Of a stretch of DNA of 10,595 nt, positions 1 through 7,116 are shown in pieces; the first letter of the stretch is position 1; every line of letters begins with the position of its first letter. A program made the position numbers and the translations under genes. The stretch covers positions 1 through 10,595 of the forward strand of contig JAJBVJ010000177.1 of the NCBI GenBank assembly GCA_020859875.1. The letters run 5' to 3'. The DNA comes from Rikenellaceae bacterium (GTDB taxonomy: Bacteria; Bacteroidota; Bacteroidia; Bacteroidales; Rikenellaceae). The notes beneath the pieces were generated by a model. That model was not told the DNA's origin. It did no database searches and worked only from the letters and a program-made list of their open reading frames with translations.

Positions 1-13
1 CTCATTCGGGAAA

Positions 14-436
14 TTACTCATTGTAATTTCCTACGACGTCATCCGATATAATACACTCCTTCGGTGTTCGTGCAGCCCAGGACGCCCTTTTAATCTTTTC
101 GATATGCCAGCCTTCGTCCGCATCCTGCAGGGTTTTACCATGGGTATCGACCAAATATTGTTCGTTATTGGTGTCGCTCACCGTTATCATCCCGTTTTTC
201 CCCGTTTCGAACCTCCACTCTTCGAGAATACCGTTCATCGCCGCGGCTACATTGGCCTGCGGTGCCGAGAGATAATATTCCGTCCAAAAACCCGCCAGCA
301 GAAAATCGTCCACCTCGTGCAAGGTTTGCAGAAAATCCCATACGATCACTTCCGGATCCCTGTAATTGGGTTCGTACTCTTTATCCTCGCCGCCTGTACA
401 GCTCCCTAAAAATGCCGGCGGCATTAACAAAAGCAA
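14..436 (-). CDS. Small putative lipoprotein of unknown function, signal peptide apparently frameshifted
   Basis: I do not recognise the family. The open frame can be entered only at a TTG (434-436) or an ATG twelve bases later, both giving an implausibly short signal. The N-terminus reads a leucine run, MPPAF and then the lipobox L-G-S-C, so the mature protein would start at that Cys as a lipid-anchored protein. The following T-G-G-E-D, acidic a few residues after the Cys, resembles the export signal of surface-exposed Bacteroidetes lipoproteins (inference). The mature part is about 127 residues, acidic and rich in Trp and Tyr, with no transmembrane segment. An ATG at 454-456 in another frame encodes MRVIIFI; one extra base near 436-440 would join it to LLLLMPPAFLGSC, a textbook signal. 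The gene is thus either frameshifted, affected by a sequence error, or started at TTG. It lies downstream of mutAB on the same strand, but a terminator separates them. Confidence 0.6.
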   Translation of the reverse strand: MLLLMPPAFLGSCTGGEDKEYEPNYRDPEVIVWDFLQTLHEVDDFLLAGFWTEYYLSAPQANVAAAMNGILEEWRFETGKNGMITVSDTNNEQYLVDTHGKTLQDADEGWHIEKIKRASWAARTPKECIISDDVVGNYNE

Positions 437-498
437 ATAAATATTATAACTCTCATATATGTTTGTTTTATTGAATCGGCAAAATAGAAAACGTGACC

Positions 499-657
499 TT
501 ATTTTAATCCTTGCAACGGTTCCAATATCGTATCGTGCGCGGAATATTTTGCGCTTAGAGAAATAAACGGTTGTCCATCGGGAACTTGTCTACCAAGAAG
601 ACATCCAGTCGATTCTTTCCGCCCTGTGTCGGTTACATATATTTGGTGAGGCAACAT
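499..657 (-). CDS. Possible small ORF of 52 residues, function unknown
   Basis: An ATG at 655-657 opens a 52-residue frame ending in TAA at 499-501. It reads MLPHQIYVTDTGRK and ends in HDTILEPLQGLK. The composition is protein-like in its second half, but I recognise no family. It would lie 42 nt before the rebuilt lipoprotein start (456) and just after the mutAB terminator, so the two could be cotranscribed. Against it: no clear ribosome binding site, no TAnnTTTG box upstream on this strand, and codon use more AT-rich (all Lys AAA, Gly mostly GGA) than in neighbouring genes. An overlapping frame starting at 669 (MNIYVASPN) also ends early, so this could be the C-terminal remnant of a decayed gene or chance. 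The rest of 437-762 shows only the terminator and a plus-strand promoter-like box. Confidence 0.22.
   Translation of the reverse strand: MLPHQIYVTDTGRKESTGCLLGRQVPDGQPFISLSAKYSAHDTILEPLQGLK
616..645 (+). promoter_or_regulatory. Candidate Bacteroidetes promoter pointing towards the mutAB terminator
   Basis: TATATTTG at 638-645 matches the -7 consensus TAnnTTTG exactly. TTTC at 616-619, 18 bp upstream, is a one-mismatch -33 box. Transcription would start near 652 and meet the bidirectional hairpin at 704-725 after about 70 nt, with no ORF of note in between. It could also be a chance match in AT-rich DNA. Confidence 0.3.
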
Positions 658-703
658 AGATATTCATGCGGTGAGGTGGAGATCATTCCAGCCATTAAAA
701 AAC

Positions 704-730
704 AAGTGGCGGAAATCCGCCACTTATTTT
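704..730. terminator. Bidirectional intrinsic terminator of mutAB
   Basis: AAGTGGCGG (704-712) and CCGCCACTT (717-725) form a perfect 9-bp stem around a four-base AAAT loop. On the minus strand, the direction of mutAB, the stem is followed by a run of T (GTTTTTTAAT). On the plus strand it is followed by ATTTTTA. It begins 38 nt after the mutB stop codon, so it most likely ends the mutAB transcript and could also stop plus-strand transcription. Confidence 0.85.
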
Positions 731-762
731 TAGGTTATACCTACCCTCGAAAGGGTTGGGTT

Positions 763-2907
763 CTATTCCTGGGAGAGTATCTCCAGCATCTGGATGGCCG
801 CAGTGGAGATTGCGGTGCCGGGGCCGAATATGGCCGCCGCACCGTCCTTATAGAGCTGGTCGTAGTCCTGGTGGGGAATAACACCTCCCACGATCACGAT
901 TATATCCTCGCGGCCGAGTTTTTTCAGTTCGGCGATTATCTGGGGAACGAGCGTGAGATGGCCGGCGGCGAGTGATGAAACCCCCACTATGTGCACATCG
1001 TTTTCCACCGCCTGCCTGGCGGCCTCTTCCGGGGTCTGGAACAGCGGGCCCATATCCACGTCGAAGCCTATATCGGCATAGCCGGTGGCGACCACTTTCG
1101 CCCCGCGGTCGTGGCCGTCCTGACCGAGTTTGGCAATCATAATGCGCGGCTGGCGTCCCTCTTTTTTGGCGAAGTCGCGGGCCATCTGCTGTGCTTTCGC
1201 AAAATTTTCGTCTTTGTCCACTTCCGATGAATAAACTCCCGATATTGAACGTATTACTGCCTTATATCGTCCGACTACTATCTCGCAGGCATCGGATATT
1301 TCGCCGAGCGAGGCGCGGACTTTTGCCGCTTCGACTGCCAGTTCCAGCAGGTTGCCCTGCTTGGTCTTCACGCACTCGGTGATGGCCCCAAGAGCCTTCT
1401 GCACGGCCGCCTCGTCACGGCCGGCACGGAGCTCTTTAAGGCGCTGGATCTGAGCCAGCCGCACAGCGGTGTTGTCCACCGCAAGGATGTCGATGGGGGC
1501 TTCCTTTTCGAGGCGGTACTTGTTAAGGCCCACTATCACCTCCTGGTTCGAGTCGATGCGGGCCTGTTTGCGGGCCGCCGCCTCTTCGATACGCATCTTG
1601 GGGATTCCCGTCTCGATGGCCTTGGCCATCCCGCCGAGCTGTTCCACCTCTTCGATAAGCGCCCAGGCTTTGTGAACGATCTCGTCGGTCAGGGATTCGA
1701 CATAGTAGGAACCGGCCCACGGGTCTACCTCACGGGTGATATCGGTCTCTTCCTGGATGTAAATCTGCGTGTTGCGTGCAATACGGGCCGAAAAGTCGGT
1801 CGGCAGCGCGATGGCCTCGTCGAGGGCATTGGTGTGGAGCGACTGGGTGTGTCCAAGAGCCGCACCCATCGCCTCGATGGCCGTCCGGGCCACGTTGTTG
1901 AACGGATCCTGCTCTGTGAGCGACCAGCCGGAGGTCTGCGAGTGGGTACGCAGGGCCAGCGACTTGGGATTCTTAGGATCGAACTGCTTTACGATCTTGG
2001 CCCACAACAGTCGCGCGGCCCTCATTTTGGCTATCTCCATAAAATGGTTCATGCCGATGGCCCAGAAGAACGAAAGGCGCGGTGCGAATGTATCTATGCT
2101 CATACCCGCATTGACGCCCGTGCGAAGGTACTCCAGCCCGTCGGCAAGGGTGTAGGCCAATTCGATGTCCGCCGTAGCGCCGGCCTCCTGCATGTGGTAG
2201 CCGGAGATGGAGATCGAGTTGAACTTGGGCATATTCTTCGATGTGTATTCGAAGATGTCCGCAATGATCTTCATCGAGAATTCGGGCGGGTAGATATAGG
2301 TGTTGCGCACCATGAACTCCTTGAGGATGTCGTTCTGGATGGTACCGCTCAGCTGGTCGAGCGTACATCCCTGTTCGAGCCCGGCCACGATATAGAAGGC
2401 CAGTACCGGAAGTACCGCCCCGTTCATGGTCATCGAAACCGACATCTGATCGAGCGGAATGCCGTCGAAGAGCACTTTCATATCCTCGACGGAACAGATC
2501 GACACCCCGGCCTTGCCTACGTCCCCTACCACACGCGGGTGGTCGGCGTCGTAACCTCGGTGAGTGGCCAGGTCGAAAGCCACGGAGAGCCCCTTCTGCC
2601 CGGAGGCGAGGTTTCGCCTGTAAAATGCGTTGGATTCCTCGGCAGTGGAAAAACCGGCATACTGGCGGATTGTCCACGGACGCATAACGTACATCGTGGA
2701 GTAGGGGCCGCGCAGGAAGGGGGCGATACCCGCCGCATAGTTCAGGTGCTCCATTCCCTCGAGGTCTTCCGCCGTATAACTTTTCTTTACGGGTATCTGC
2801 TCGGCCGTCATCCATACACCCTCGCCGGAACACCCTTTCGGGGTGCCGCAGTCCGCGGCCGCTGCTCCTTTATATGTTAATTCGCTGAATTTTGCTCTCA
2901 TCGTCAT
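763..2907 (-). CDS. mutB: Methylmalonyl-CoA mutase large (catalytic) subunit
   Basis: This 714-residue protein is the catalytic subunit of the cytoplasmic adenosylcobalamin-dependent mutase that interconverts succinyl-CoA and (R)-methylmalonyl-CoA. In gut Bacteroidetes this step serves propionate formation from succinate. The substrate-binding TIM barrel (about residues 45-550) contains family signatures: [13 protein letters not shown] with the active-site Tyr73, [13 protein letters not shown] with Tyr237 and His238, and [12 protein letters not shown]. The C-terminal Rossmann-like cobalamin domain (about 575-714) has the DxHxxG motif as D597-G-H599-D-R-G602, His599 being the lower cobalt ligand, then SLAAGH and GGVIP. 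Length is normal. The ATG at 2907 follows the mutA stop by 6 nt; a second ATG two codons on (MRAKFSEL) is an equally good start. The N-terminal arm carries two cysteines (20 and 26) in a short Gly-rich stretch before the conserved core. The mutase chaperone meaB and the epimerase gene are not in this window. Confidence 0.97.
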   Translation of the reverse strand: MTMRAKFSELTYKGAAAADCGTPKGCSGEGVWMTAEQIPVKKSYTAEDLEGMEHLNYAAGIAPFLRGPYSTMYVMRPWTIRQYAGFSTAEESNAFYRRNLASGQKGLSVAFDLATHRGYDADHPRVVGDVGKAGVSICSVEDMKVLFDGIPLDQMSVSMTMNGAVLPVLAFYIVAGLEQGCTLDQLSGTIQNDILKEFMVRNTYIYPPEFSMKIIADIFEYTSKNMPKFNSISISGYHMQEAGATADIELAYTLADGLEYLRTGVNAGMSIDTFAPRLSFFWAIGMNHFMEIAKMRAARLLWAKIVKQFDPKNPKSLALRTHSQTSGWSLTEQDPFNNVARTAIEAMGAALGHTQSLHTNALDEAIALPTDFSARIARNTQIYIQEETDITREVDPWAGSYYVESLTDEIVHKAWALIEEVEQLGGMAKAIETGIPKMRIEEAAARKQARIDSNQEVIVGLNKYRLEKEAPIDILAVDNTAVRLAQIQRLKELRAGRDEAAVQKALGAITECVKTKQGNLLELAVEAAKVRASLGEISDACEIVVGRYKAVIRSISGVYSSEVDKDENFAKAQQMARDFAKKEGRQPRIMIAKLGQDGHDRGAKVVATGYADIGFDVDMGPLFQTPEEAARQAVENDVHIVGVSSLAAGHLTLVPQIIAELKKLGREDIIVIVGGVIPHQDYDQLYKDGAAAIFGPGTAISTAAIQMLEILSQE

Positions 2908-2913
2908 AAACTT

Positions 2914-4878
2914 TTAGATGCCCAATTCGGCAACATACCACTTTAATGTCTCGAGTACGTTGCTCCGCACGTTGATAAAATTGCCGATACCTTCGGCTTT
3001 AAGTTCGTCCATGCTCGCGGGCGCTCCTGCGACCACGAGAATTGCCCTTCCGGCAAGAAGTTCCTTTATACGCGGTGCCAGAGTGGCATAATCGTCGTCC
3101 GCAGCACATATAACCACGATTTCCGCGCCCGACTCGACGGCTTTGCCAACGCCCTCCTCTATATCGGAGAAGAAGTTGTTATCGATAACCCGGATACCGG
3201 CGCAGCCGAAGAAATTGCTCGAGAACTGTGAACGGGCCCTGGCCATCGCCAGAGAACCGCATGTTAGCATGAATGCCTTGGGGTGGCGGCCGCTTCGGTC
3301 GACTCTAAGCCGCAGCTCTTCGAACGCCATGGCTCCCCGGTAGGGTTTGAGGGTTCTGATCCCCGTCTCTTCGCCGCAGGTACATTCGCCGCATCCGCAG
3401 CTGCAATTACCCTCGGCGGTGCATCCGCAGTCCCCGGCCGGCCTGTCGGATTTGCAGTCTCCGCATCCGCACCCGCAACCGGAACGCGAAACGACCGCTT
3501 GGGTTATCTCCTGCCCGGCCTCTTCATTGAAATTGGGGTATTGGTTCGTACCCAGAAGAATCTGGCGGCGGGTGGCAAGGTCGTGGTCTTTTTTGTTTGC
3601 GGAATCTTCCACTTTCTCTTGGATAAAACCGGCCTTGAAGGCCTCGATATATCCTCCCTTGTCTTCCACCTGGCGGAAAAGTGCCCACGCCTGCTCGGCG
3701 ATACTTTGTGTGAGGTGTTCGATATAGTAGGAACCGCCGGAGGGGTCTACGACACTGTCGAAATGGGATTCGTTCTTAAGAAGGAGCTGTACGTTGCGGG
3801 CAATGCGCGAGGAGAACTCTGTCGGAGCCTCGTAAGCCGCATCGAACGGCAACACTTCCAGCGAATGTACGCCCGCGATGGATGCGCTCATGGCCTCGGT
3901 AGTGCCGCGCAGCATGTTAACATACGGATCATAAACCGAGAGATTCCATTTTGAAGTGACCGCATGAAGGAACATCTTTTCGGCGCGTCCGCACTTAGGT
4001 TCATAAGCTTTCATAATGTTGGCCCACAACATCCTTGCGGCGCGGAACTTGGCGATCTCCATAAAATAATCGGAGCTCACGGCCATCGAGAAGCGGATGG
4101 AGCCGGCAGCCCGGTCGGCCGAAAGTCCCGCTTCCATCAGTTTTACCACATATTCATGGCCCGCGGCGAGGGTAAAGGCGAGCTCCTGCACGATGGTGGA
4201 GCCGCTGTTGTGGAACAGGTGTCCCGATACGCCTGTAAAACGAAGGTTTTTGTACTTCGCACCCTTTTCCACGAGTTCCTTCAGGTTCGCAAAACAAACG
4301 CTCCCGTCTTCACAGCAACCGAAGGCACCCTTGAGGGAGAATTTGGCGATTATGGGGTCGATCACGAAGTTGGCCCGAACCTTTTCGGGGTCGAGCCCCT
4401 CTGTTTCGATTTTAGCCAGGAAACGGTTGGCCGTGCTCTCGGCGCCCGCTCCGCTAAAGGTAAGTTCCACCGCCCCGAGGTCGATGCCGTCAAGCAGTTT
4501 GTTAAAGCCGTTCTCGCATACCTCGCTGCATTTTGCGACGAACGAGATCGCCTCCGCTCCACCGGCGATGGCCTTCCGGGCCTGGGCATTTGCCGATTCG
4601 GGGTCTTCGATCCGGATTGTCTGCAGGATGCGCCAATTGTTGCATCCGCCGGTACTCCTGACATATGGGAACTCCCCTATGCCGGCTTCGAGGTGCCCGA
4701 TGCCTTCGAGATCTTCCGCCCGGTAGTAGGGGCGCACGTCGAACCCTTCAGCCGTCTTCCATACCAGTTTTTTCCGGTAATCGGCGCCTTTTAAGTCTGC
4801 CGTTATCACCTCTTCCCATTTTTCGGTCGGAACCGGGGGGAATTCGGCCAGCAGCCTTTGTTCTTTGTTATTTGCCAT
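2914..4878 (-). CDS. mutA: Methylmalonyl-CoA mutase small subunit with cysteine-rich linker
   Basis: This 654-residue protein is the non-catalytic partner of MutB in the heterodimeric mutase. A degenerate TIM barrel covers about residues 1-450; it keeps the mutase layout (VSGHLFHNSGSTIVQE, RAARMLWANIM, PTEFSSRIARN, DPSGGSYY) but has VSGHL where MutB has the catalytic ISGYH. The C-terminal Rossmann-like domain (about 515-654) retains the small-subunit signature MARARSQFSSNFFGCAGI and lacks DxHxxG, so it should not bind B12, as expected of MutA. Between the two lies a linker, residues 468-501, with 11 cysteines, which I do not know from the well-studied MutA proteins. The total length of the protein is otherwise ordinary for the family. 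ATG at 4878 is the only sensible start: the N-terminal MANNKEQRLLAEFPPV is typical. The gene is first in the operon, with the promoter about 45-75 nt upstream. Confidence 0.96.
   Translation of the reverse strand: MANNKEQRLLAEFPPVPTEKWEEVITADLKGADYRKKLVWKTAEGFDVRPYYRAEDLEGIGHLEAGIGEFPYVRSTGGCNNWRILQTIRIEDPESANAQARKAIAGGAEAISFVAKCSEVCENGFNKLLDGIDLGAVELTFSGAGAESTANRFLAKIETEGLDPEKVRANFVIDPIIAKFSLKGAFGCCEDGSVCFANLKELVEKGAKYKNLRFTGVSGHLFHNSGSTIVQELAFTLAAGHEYVVKLMEAGLSADRAAGSIRFSMAVSSDYFMEIAKFRAARMLWANIMKAYEPKCGRAEKMFLHAVTSKWNLSVYDPYVNMLRGTTEAMSASIAGVHSLEVLPFDAAYEAPTEFSSRIARNVQLLLKNESHFDSVVDPSGGSYYIEHLTQSIAEQAWALFRQVEDKGGYIEAFKAGFIQEKVEDSANKKDHDLATRRQILLGTNQYPNFNEEAGQEITQAVVSRSGCGCGCGDCKSDRPAGDCGCTAEGNCSCGCGECTCGEETGIRTLKPYRGAMAFEELRLRVDRSGRHPKAFMLTCGSLAMARARSQFSSNFFGCAGIRVIDNNFFSDIEEGVGKAVESGAEIVVICAADDDYATLAPRIKELLAGRAILVVAGAPASMDELKAEGIGNFINVRSNVLETLKWYVAELGI
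3376..3477 (-). other. Cysteine-rich linker segment encoded inside mutA
   Basis: This stretch encodes MutA residues 468-501. It starts with CGCGCGDC, then has a DCGC pair after an SDRPAG spacer, and ends with CSCGCGECTCG: 11 cysteines in 34 residues, mostly as C-x-C or C-x-x-C. The coding DNA is made of near repeats of TGCGG and TGCGGATGCGG units, which suggests growth by slippage. The frame is intact on both sides. Metal binding (zinc, copper or an iron-sulfur cluster) is possible from the spacing but is inference; a flexible disulfide-prone tether is the alternative. Confidence 0.85.
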
Positions 4879-4920
4879 AACTTATATAAATTGTTGTTTA
4901 ATGTCTTGAAACAGAGGTGT

Positions 4921-4951
4921 GAAATATAGCCAGTGCATTTCGGAGACCAAA
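4921..4951 (-). promoter_or_regulatory. Promoter of mutAB (Bacteroidetes type)
   Basis: On the minus strand, TTTG (4948-4951) is followed by 19 bp and TATATTTC (4921-4928), matching TTTG-N19-TAnnTTTG with one mismatch in the last base. Transcription would start near 4915, giving a leader of roughly 35 nt before the mutA ATG. A second box, TACCTTTG (4948-4955), overlaps the -33 element and matches the -7 consensus exactly, but I see no -33 box at the right distance upstream of it. Confidence 0.55.
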
Positions 4952-5079
4952 GGTACTAACTTTTTAATTAATAGTGTAATTAGCTGTTATTTTTTTCACA
5001 TTTGACCCCCGCTCGTATAATCGCGGGTGAATATTGCCGGAGCACGCCCGTAAAATCTCTAACGCCGGTCAGGATTTTG

Positions 5080-5098
5080 CTATCTTAACGGAAGATAG
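5080..5098. repeat. Perfect 7-bp inverted repeat, possible operator
   Basis: CTATCTT (5080-5086) and AAGATAG (5092-5098) are separated by AACGG. There is no T-run on either side, so this is not an intrinsic terminator. It sits about 130 bp from the mutAB promoter and about 30 bp upstream of the candidate -33 box of ubiD. A regulator-binding site is possible but unsupported beyond the symmetry. Confidence 0.3.
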
Positions 5099-5129
5099 GA
5101 TGGGCCTGGGCAATCATTCGTAAACCCAG

Positions 5130-5164
5130 TTTGCTTCGATTGCTCTCGGCTTTCACTATCTTTA
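5130..5164 (+). promoter_or_regulatory. Candidate ubiD promoter
   Basis: TTTG at 5130-5133 and TATCTTTA at 5157-5164 resemble the Bacteroidetes -33 and -7 boxes; the second has one mismatch to TAnnTTTG. The 23-bp spacing is longer than the usual 19-21, so this is a weak call. The start would be near 5171, leaving a leader of about 50 nt. Confidence 0.3.
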
Positions 5165-5219
5165 CCCTCCATTTATACTGTAACAAAACTGAAACACATC
5201 ACGATCCCTAACGTAACCG

Positions 5220-7055
5220 ATGTACAAGAACCTCAGACAATATATCGACCGTCTCGAATCGGCCGGCCAGCTGGTAAGGGTCGCCGCCGAGGTCGATCCG
5301 GTCTATGAGATCGCCGAAATTACCGATCGTATTTCCAAAATGGCGGGGGGCGGAAAAGCACTGTTTTTCGAAAATACCGGTACGGGATTCCCCGTACTCA
5401 CCAATATGATGGGCTCCGACGCCCGGATAGCTGCTGCCCTCGGGGCCGGGAGTCTGGATGAGATTACAGCGCGGCTCGATACGCTGGTATCCGAGGCCCT
5501 CTCTCCGAAAGAGGGGTTTTGGGAAAAGCTCTCTATGTTACCTCTTTTGGCCGGGGCCGCACGGTGGATGCCCCGTAAGAGCGGCGGGAGGGGGGAGTGC
5601 CAGCAGGTCGTATACCGGGGCGACGCAGCAGACCTGAGTTTGCTTCCCGTTTTGAAATGCTGGCCGGGGGACGGCGGGCGCTTTATTACCCTGCCCCTGG
5701 TGCACACGGTCGATCCGGTGACGGGGGCCCGCAATGTCGGGATGTACCGGATGCAGGTGACGGGTAAAAACTCCACCGGCATGCACTGGCACCTCCACAA
5801 GACAGGTGAAAGACATTACCGCGAATATAAGAAGTCGGGCAGGCGAATGCCCGTTACCGTTTGCCTCGGGGGTGATCCGGTATATACCTATTGTGCGACC
5901 GCTCCCATGCCGGATAACCTCGACGAATATCTGCTGGCCGGATTTCTGCGAGACCGGAGTGTCCGCCTGGTTGAATGTCTGACAAACGGCCTGTATGTCC
6001 CCTCGGACTGCGATTTCGTGATCGAAGGGTATGTGGATCCGGCAGAGGATAAATTCATGGAGGGTCCCTTCGGCGACCATACGGGTTTCTACTCCCTCGA
6101 AGACCTCTATCCGCGATTCCATATAACCGCGATAACACACCGGCAGGATGCGGTCTATCCTGCCACTATTGTGGGTATTCCGCCGCAGGAAGATGTATAT
6201 ATCGCCAAAGCCACCGAAAAGATATTCCTCGCCCCTATCCGTGCAGCCGTCCAGCCGGAGATCACCGATATTTATATGCCACCGGCGGGTGTCGCCCACA
6301 ACCTGGCCCTGGTTTCGATCGATAATTCCTACCCCGGCCAGGCCTTCAAAGTCGCCGGGTCGATGTGGGGGGCCGGCCAGATGATGTTCAATAAAATTAT
6401 GATCGTTGCCGGGGCCGATACCGACCTGCGCGACCCGCGGCAGGTGGCAGCCTGCATCCGGGGGCTCTGTATACCGCAGGACGTACTGTTTTCCCGGGGA
6501 GTTCTCGATGTGTTGGACCACTCGACGGCTGTTACCGGTTTCGGCGGGAAGTTAATGCTCGATATTACACCCGGGCGCCAGAGCGGGAGGGTGGCACTTC
6601 CGGAAAATATACCGCTTCCCGAAGGGGCGGCGGCCGTGGAGACATCGCTGGCGTTGGAATGGGCGGCAGTTCTCGTCGGGTGCGATAACGGCCGCCAAAT
6701 CGACCTTAAAGGGTTGGCGCGGGCTCTGAAATGGTCGGGAATAAAATTTATCGTAGCGGTCGACATGGCCGTTTTGAAACTGTGCCCGGAAGAGATTTTG
6801 TGGCATGCCGCGGGGAATTTCGATCCTGTACGCGACGCTACCATAGTCGAGGGCATCATTACGGCGGATGCCCGAACCAAGATGCCTTTCCGGGAGGGTT
6901 TACCCGTAAGGGTTCCCAATGTGGTAGTCTCTTCGCCGGAAACCATAGCTCTGGTGGACGGGCGCTGGCCGGAGTACGGTCTGGGCGACTTTATAGGCTC
7001 CCCCTCACGAAGATACCGCCCTCTTATGTACGGGGAAGAGGCCGAGGCGCGATAA
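5220..7055 (+). CDS. ubiD: UbiD-family decarboxylase, probably for quinone biosynthesis
   Basis: This 611-residue protein belongs to the UbiD family of cytoplasmic decarboxylases that use prenylated FMN (made by UbiX) to remove carboxylates from aromatic or alpha,beta-unsaturated acids. Family landmarks in order: the N-terminal MYKNLRQYIDRLE, RNVGMYRMQ with Asn172 and Arg177 (cofactor and metal region), GMHWHLHKTG, the hallmark EGPFGDHTGFYS starting at Glu281, and the C-terminal FDPVRD and DARTK motifs. It is longer than E. coli UbiD (about 500 residues) and resembles the ~610-residue Bacteroidetes form often named menaquinone biosynthesis decarboxylase. The actual substrate cannot be told from sequence: a naphthoate in menaquinone synthesis or another aromatic acid are both possible. 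No ubiX or men/mqn gene is nearby. ATG at 5220 fits the family start. The gene is divergent from mutAB; no strong terminator follows, so read-through into the next gene is likely. Confidence 0.93.
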   Translation: MYKNLRQYIDRLESAGQLVRVAAEVDPVYEIAEITDRISKMAGGGKALFFENTGTGFPVLTNMMGSDARIAAALGAGSLDEITARLDTLVSEALSPKEGFWEKLSMLPLLAGAARWMPRKSGGRGECQQVVYRGDAADLSLLPVLKCWPGDGGRFITLPLVHTVDPVTGARNVGMYRMQVTGKNSTGMHWHLHKTGERHYREYKKSGRRMPVTVCLGGDPVYTYCATAPMPDNLDEYLLAGFLRDRSVRLVECLTNGLYVPSDCDFVIEGYVDPAEDKFMEGPFGDHTGFYSLEDLYPRFHITAITHRQDAVYPATIVGIPPQEDVYIAKATEKIFLAPIRAAVQPEITDIYMPPAGVAHNLALVSIDNSYPGQAFKVAGSMWGAGQMMFNKIMIVAGADTDLRDPRQVAACIRGLCIPQDVLFSRGVLDVLDHSTAVTGFGGKLMLDITPGRQSGRVALPENIPLPEGAAAVETSLALEWAAVLVGCDNGRQIDLKGLARALKWSGIKFIVAVDMAVLKLCPEEILWHAAGNFDPVRDATIVEGIITADARTKMPFREGLPVRVPNVVVSSPETIALVDGRWPEYGLGDFIGSPSRRYRPLMYGEEAEAR

Positions 7056-7093
7056 CCGCACATTTTATTATCCGGCCTTTTTATCGTATTTTT

Positions 7094-7116
7094 CCGGCGT
7101 AATCTTTTTTCGCCGG
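7094..7116 (+). repeat. Hairpin directly before the HhH protein start codon
   Basis: CCGGCG (7094-7099) and CGCCGG (7111-7116) can pair around an 11-base T-rich loop. The stem ends at the base before the ATG at 7117, so in RNA it would sit in the ribosome-binding region. It may instead be part of a weak termination signal after ubiD, as the loop holds six T. A loose promoter match (TTTT at 7063-7066, 20 bp, TATTTTTC at 7087-7094) overlaps its left edge. Confidence 0.3.

Larger units (their letters stand above)
4879..5219. other. Divergent intergenic region between mutA and ubiD
   Basis: These 341 bp hold the mutAB promoter on the left and a weak candidate ubiD promoter on the right. I see no credible ORF. 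The middle contains a loose CCCGC/GCGGG inverted repeat (5008-5012 and 5023-5027) and a perfect CTATCTT/AAGATAG inverted repeat at 5080-5098. There is no recognisable cobalamin riboswitch: the conserved B12 box is absent. Confidence 0.6.

Noticed and set aside
571..975. Plus-strand 134-codon frame spanning the mutAB terminator
   Set aside because: It runs through a strong hairpin and then antisense to the conserved cobalamin domain of mutB; no family resemblance.
1672..2880. 402-codon open frame on the plus strand
   Set aside because: It lies wholly antisense to mutB, whose protein matches a known family along its full length; long antisense frames are common in GC-rich codon-biased genes.
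3283..3954. Plus-strand open frame opposite the MutA cysteine-rich segment
   Set aside because: The opposite frame reads as low-complexity Ala/Ser/Pro, while the mutA frame continues conserved domains on both sides.
4879..5219. Cobalamin riboswitch upstream of the B12-dependent mutase
   Set aside because: The conserved B12 box and core helices are not present; the GCACTGGC at 4931-4938 (minus strand) is only a short partial resemblance and lies between the promoter boxes.
5538..6521. 327-codon minus-strand frame within ubiD
   Set aside because: Antisense to a full-length conserved UbiD; no recognisable motifs.
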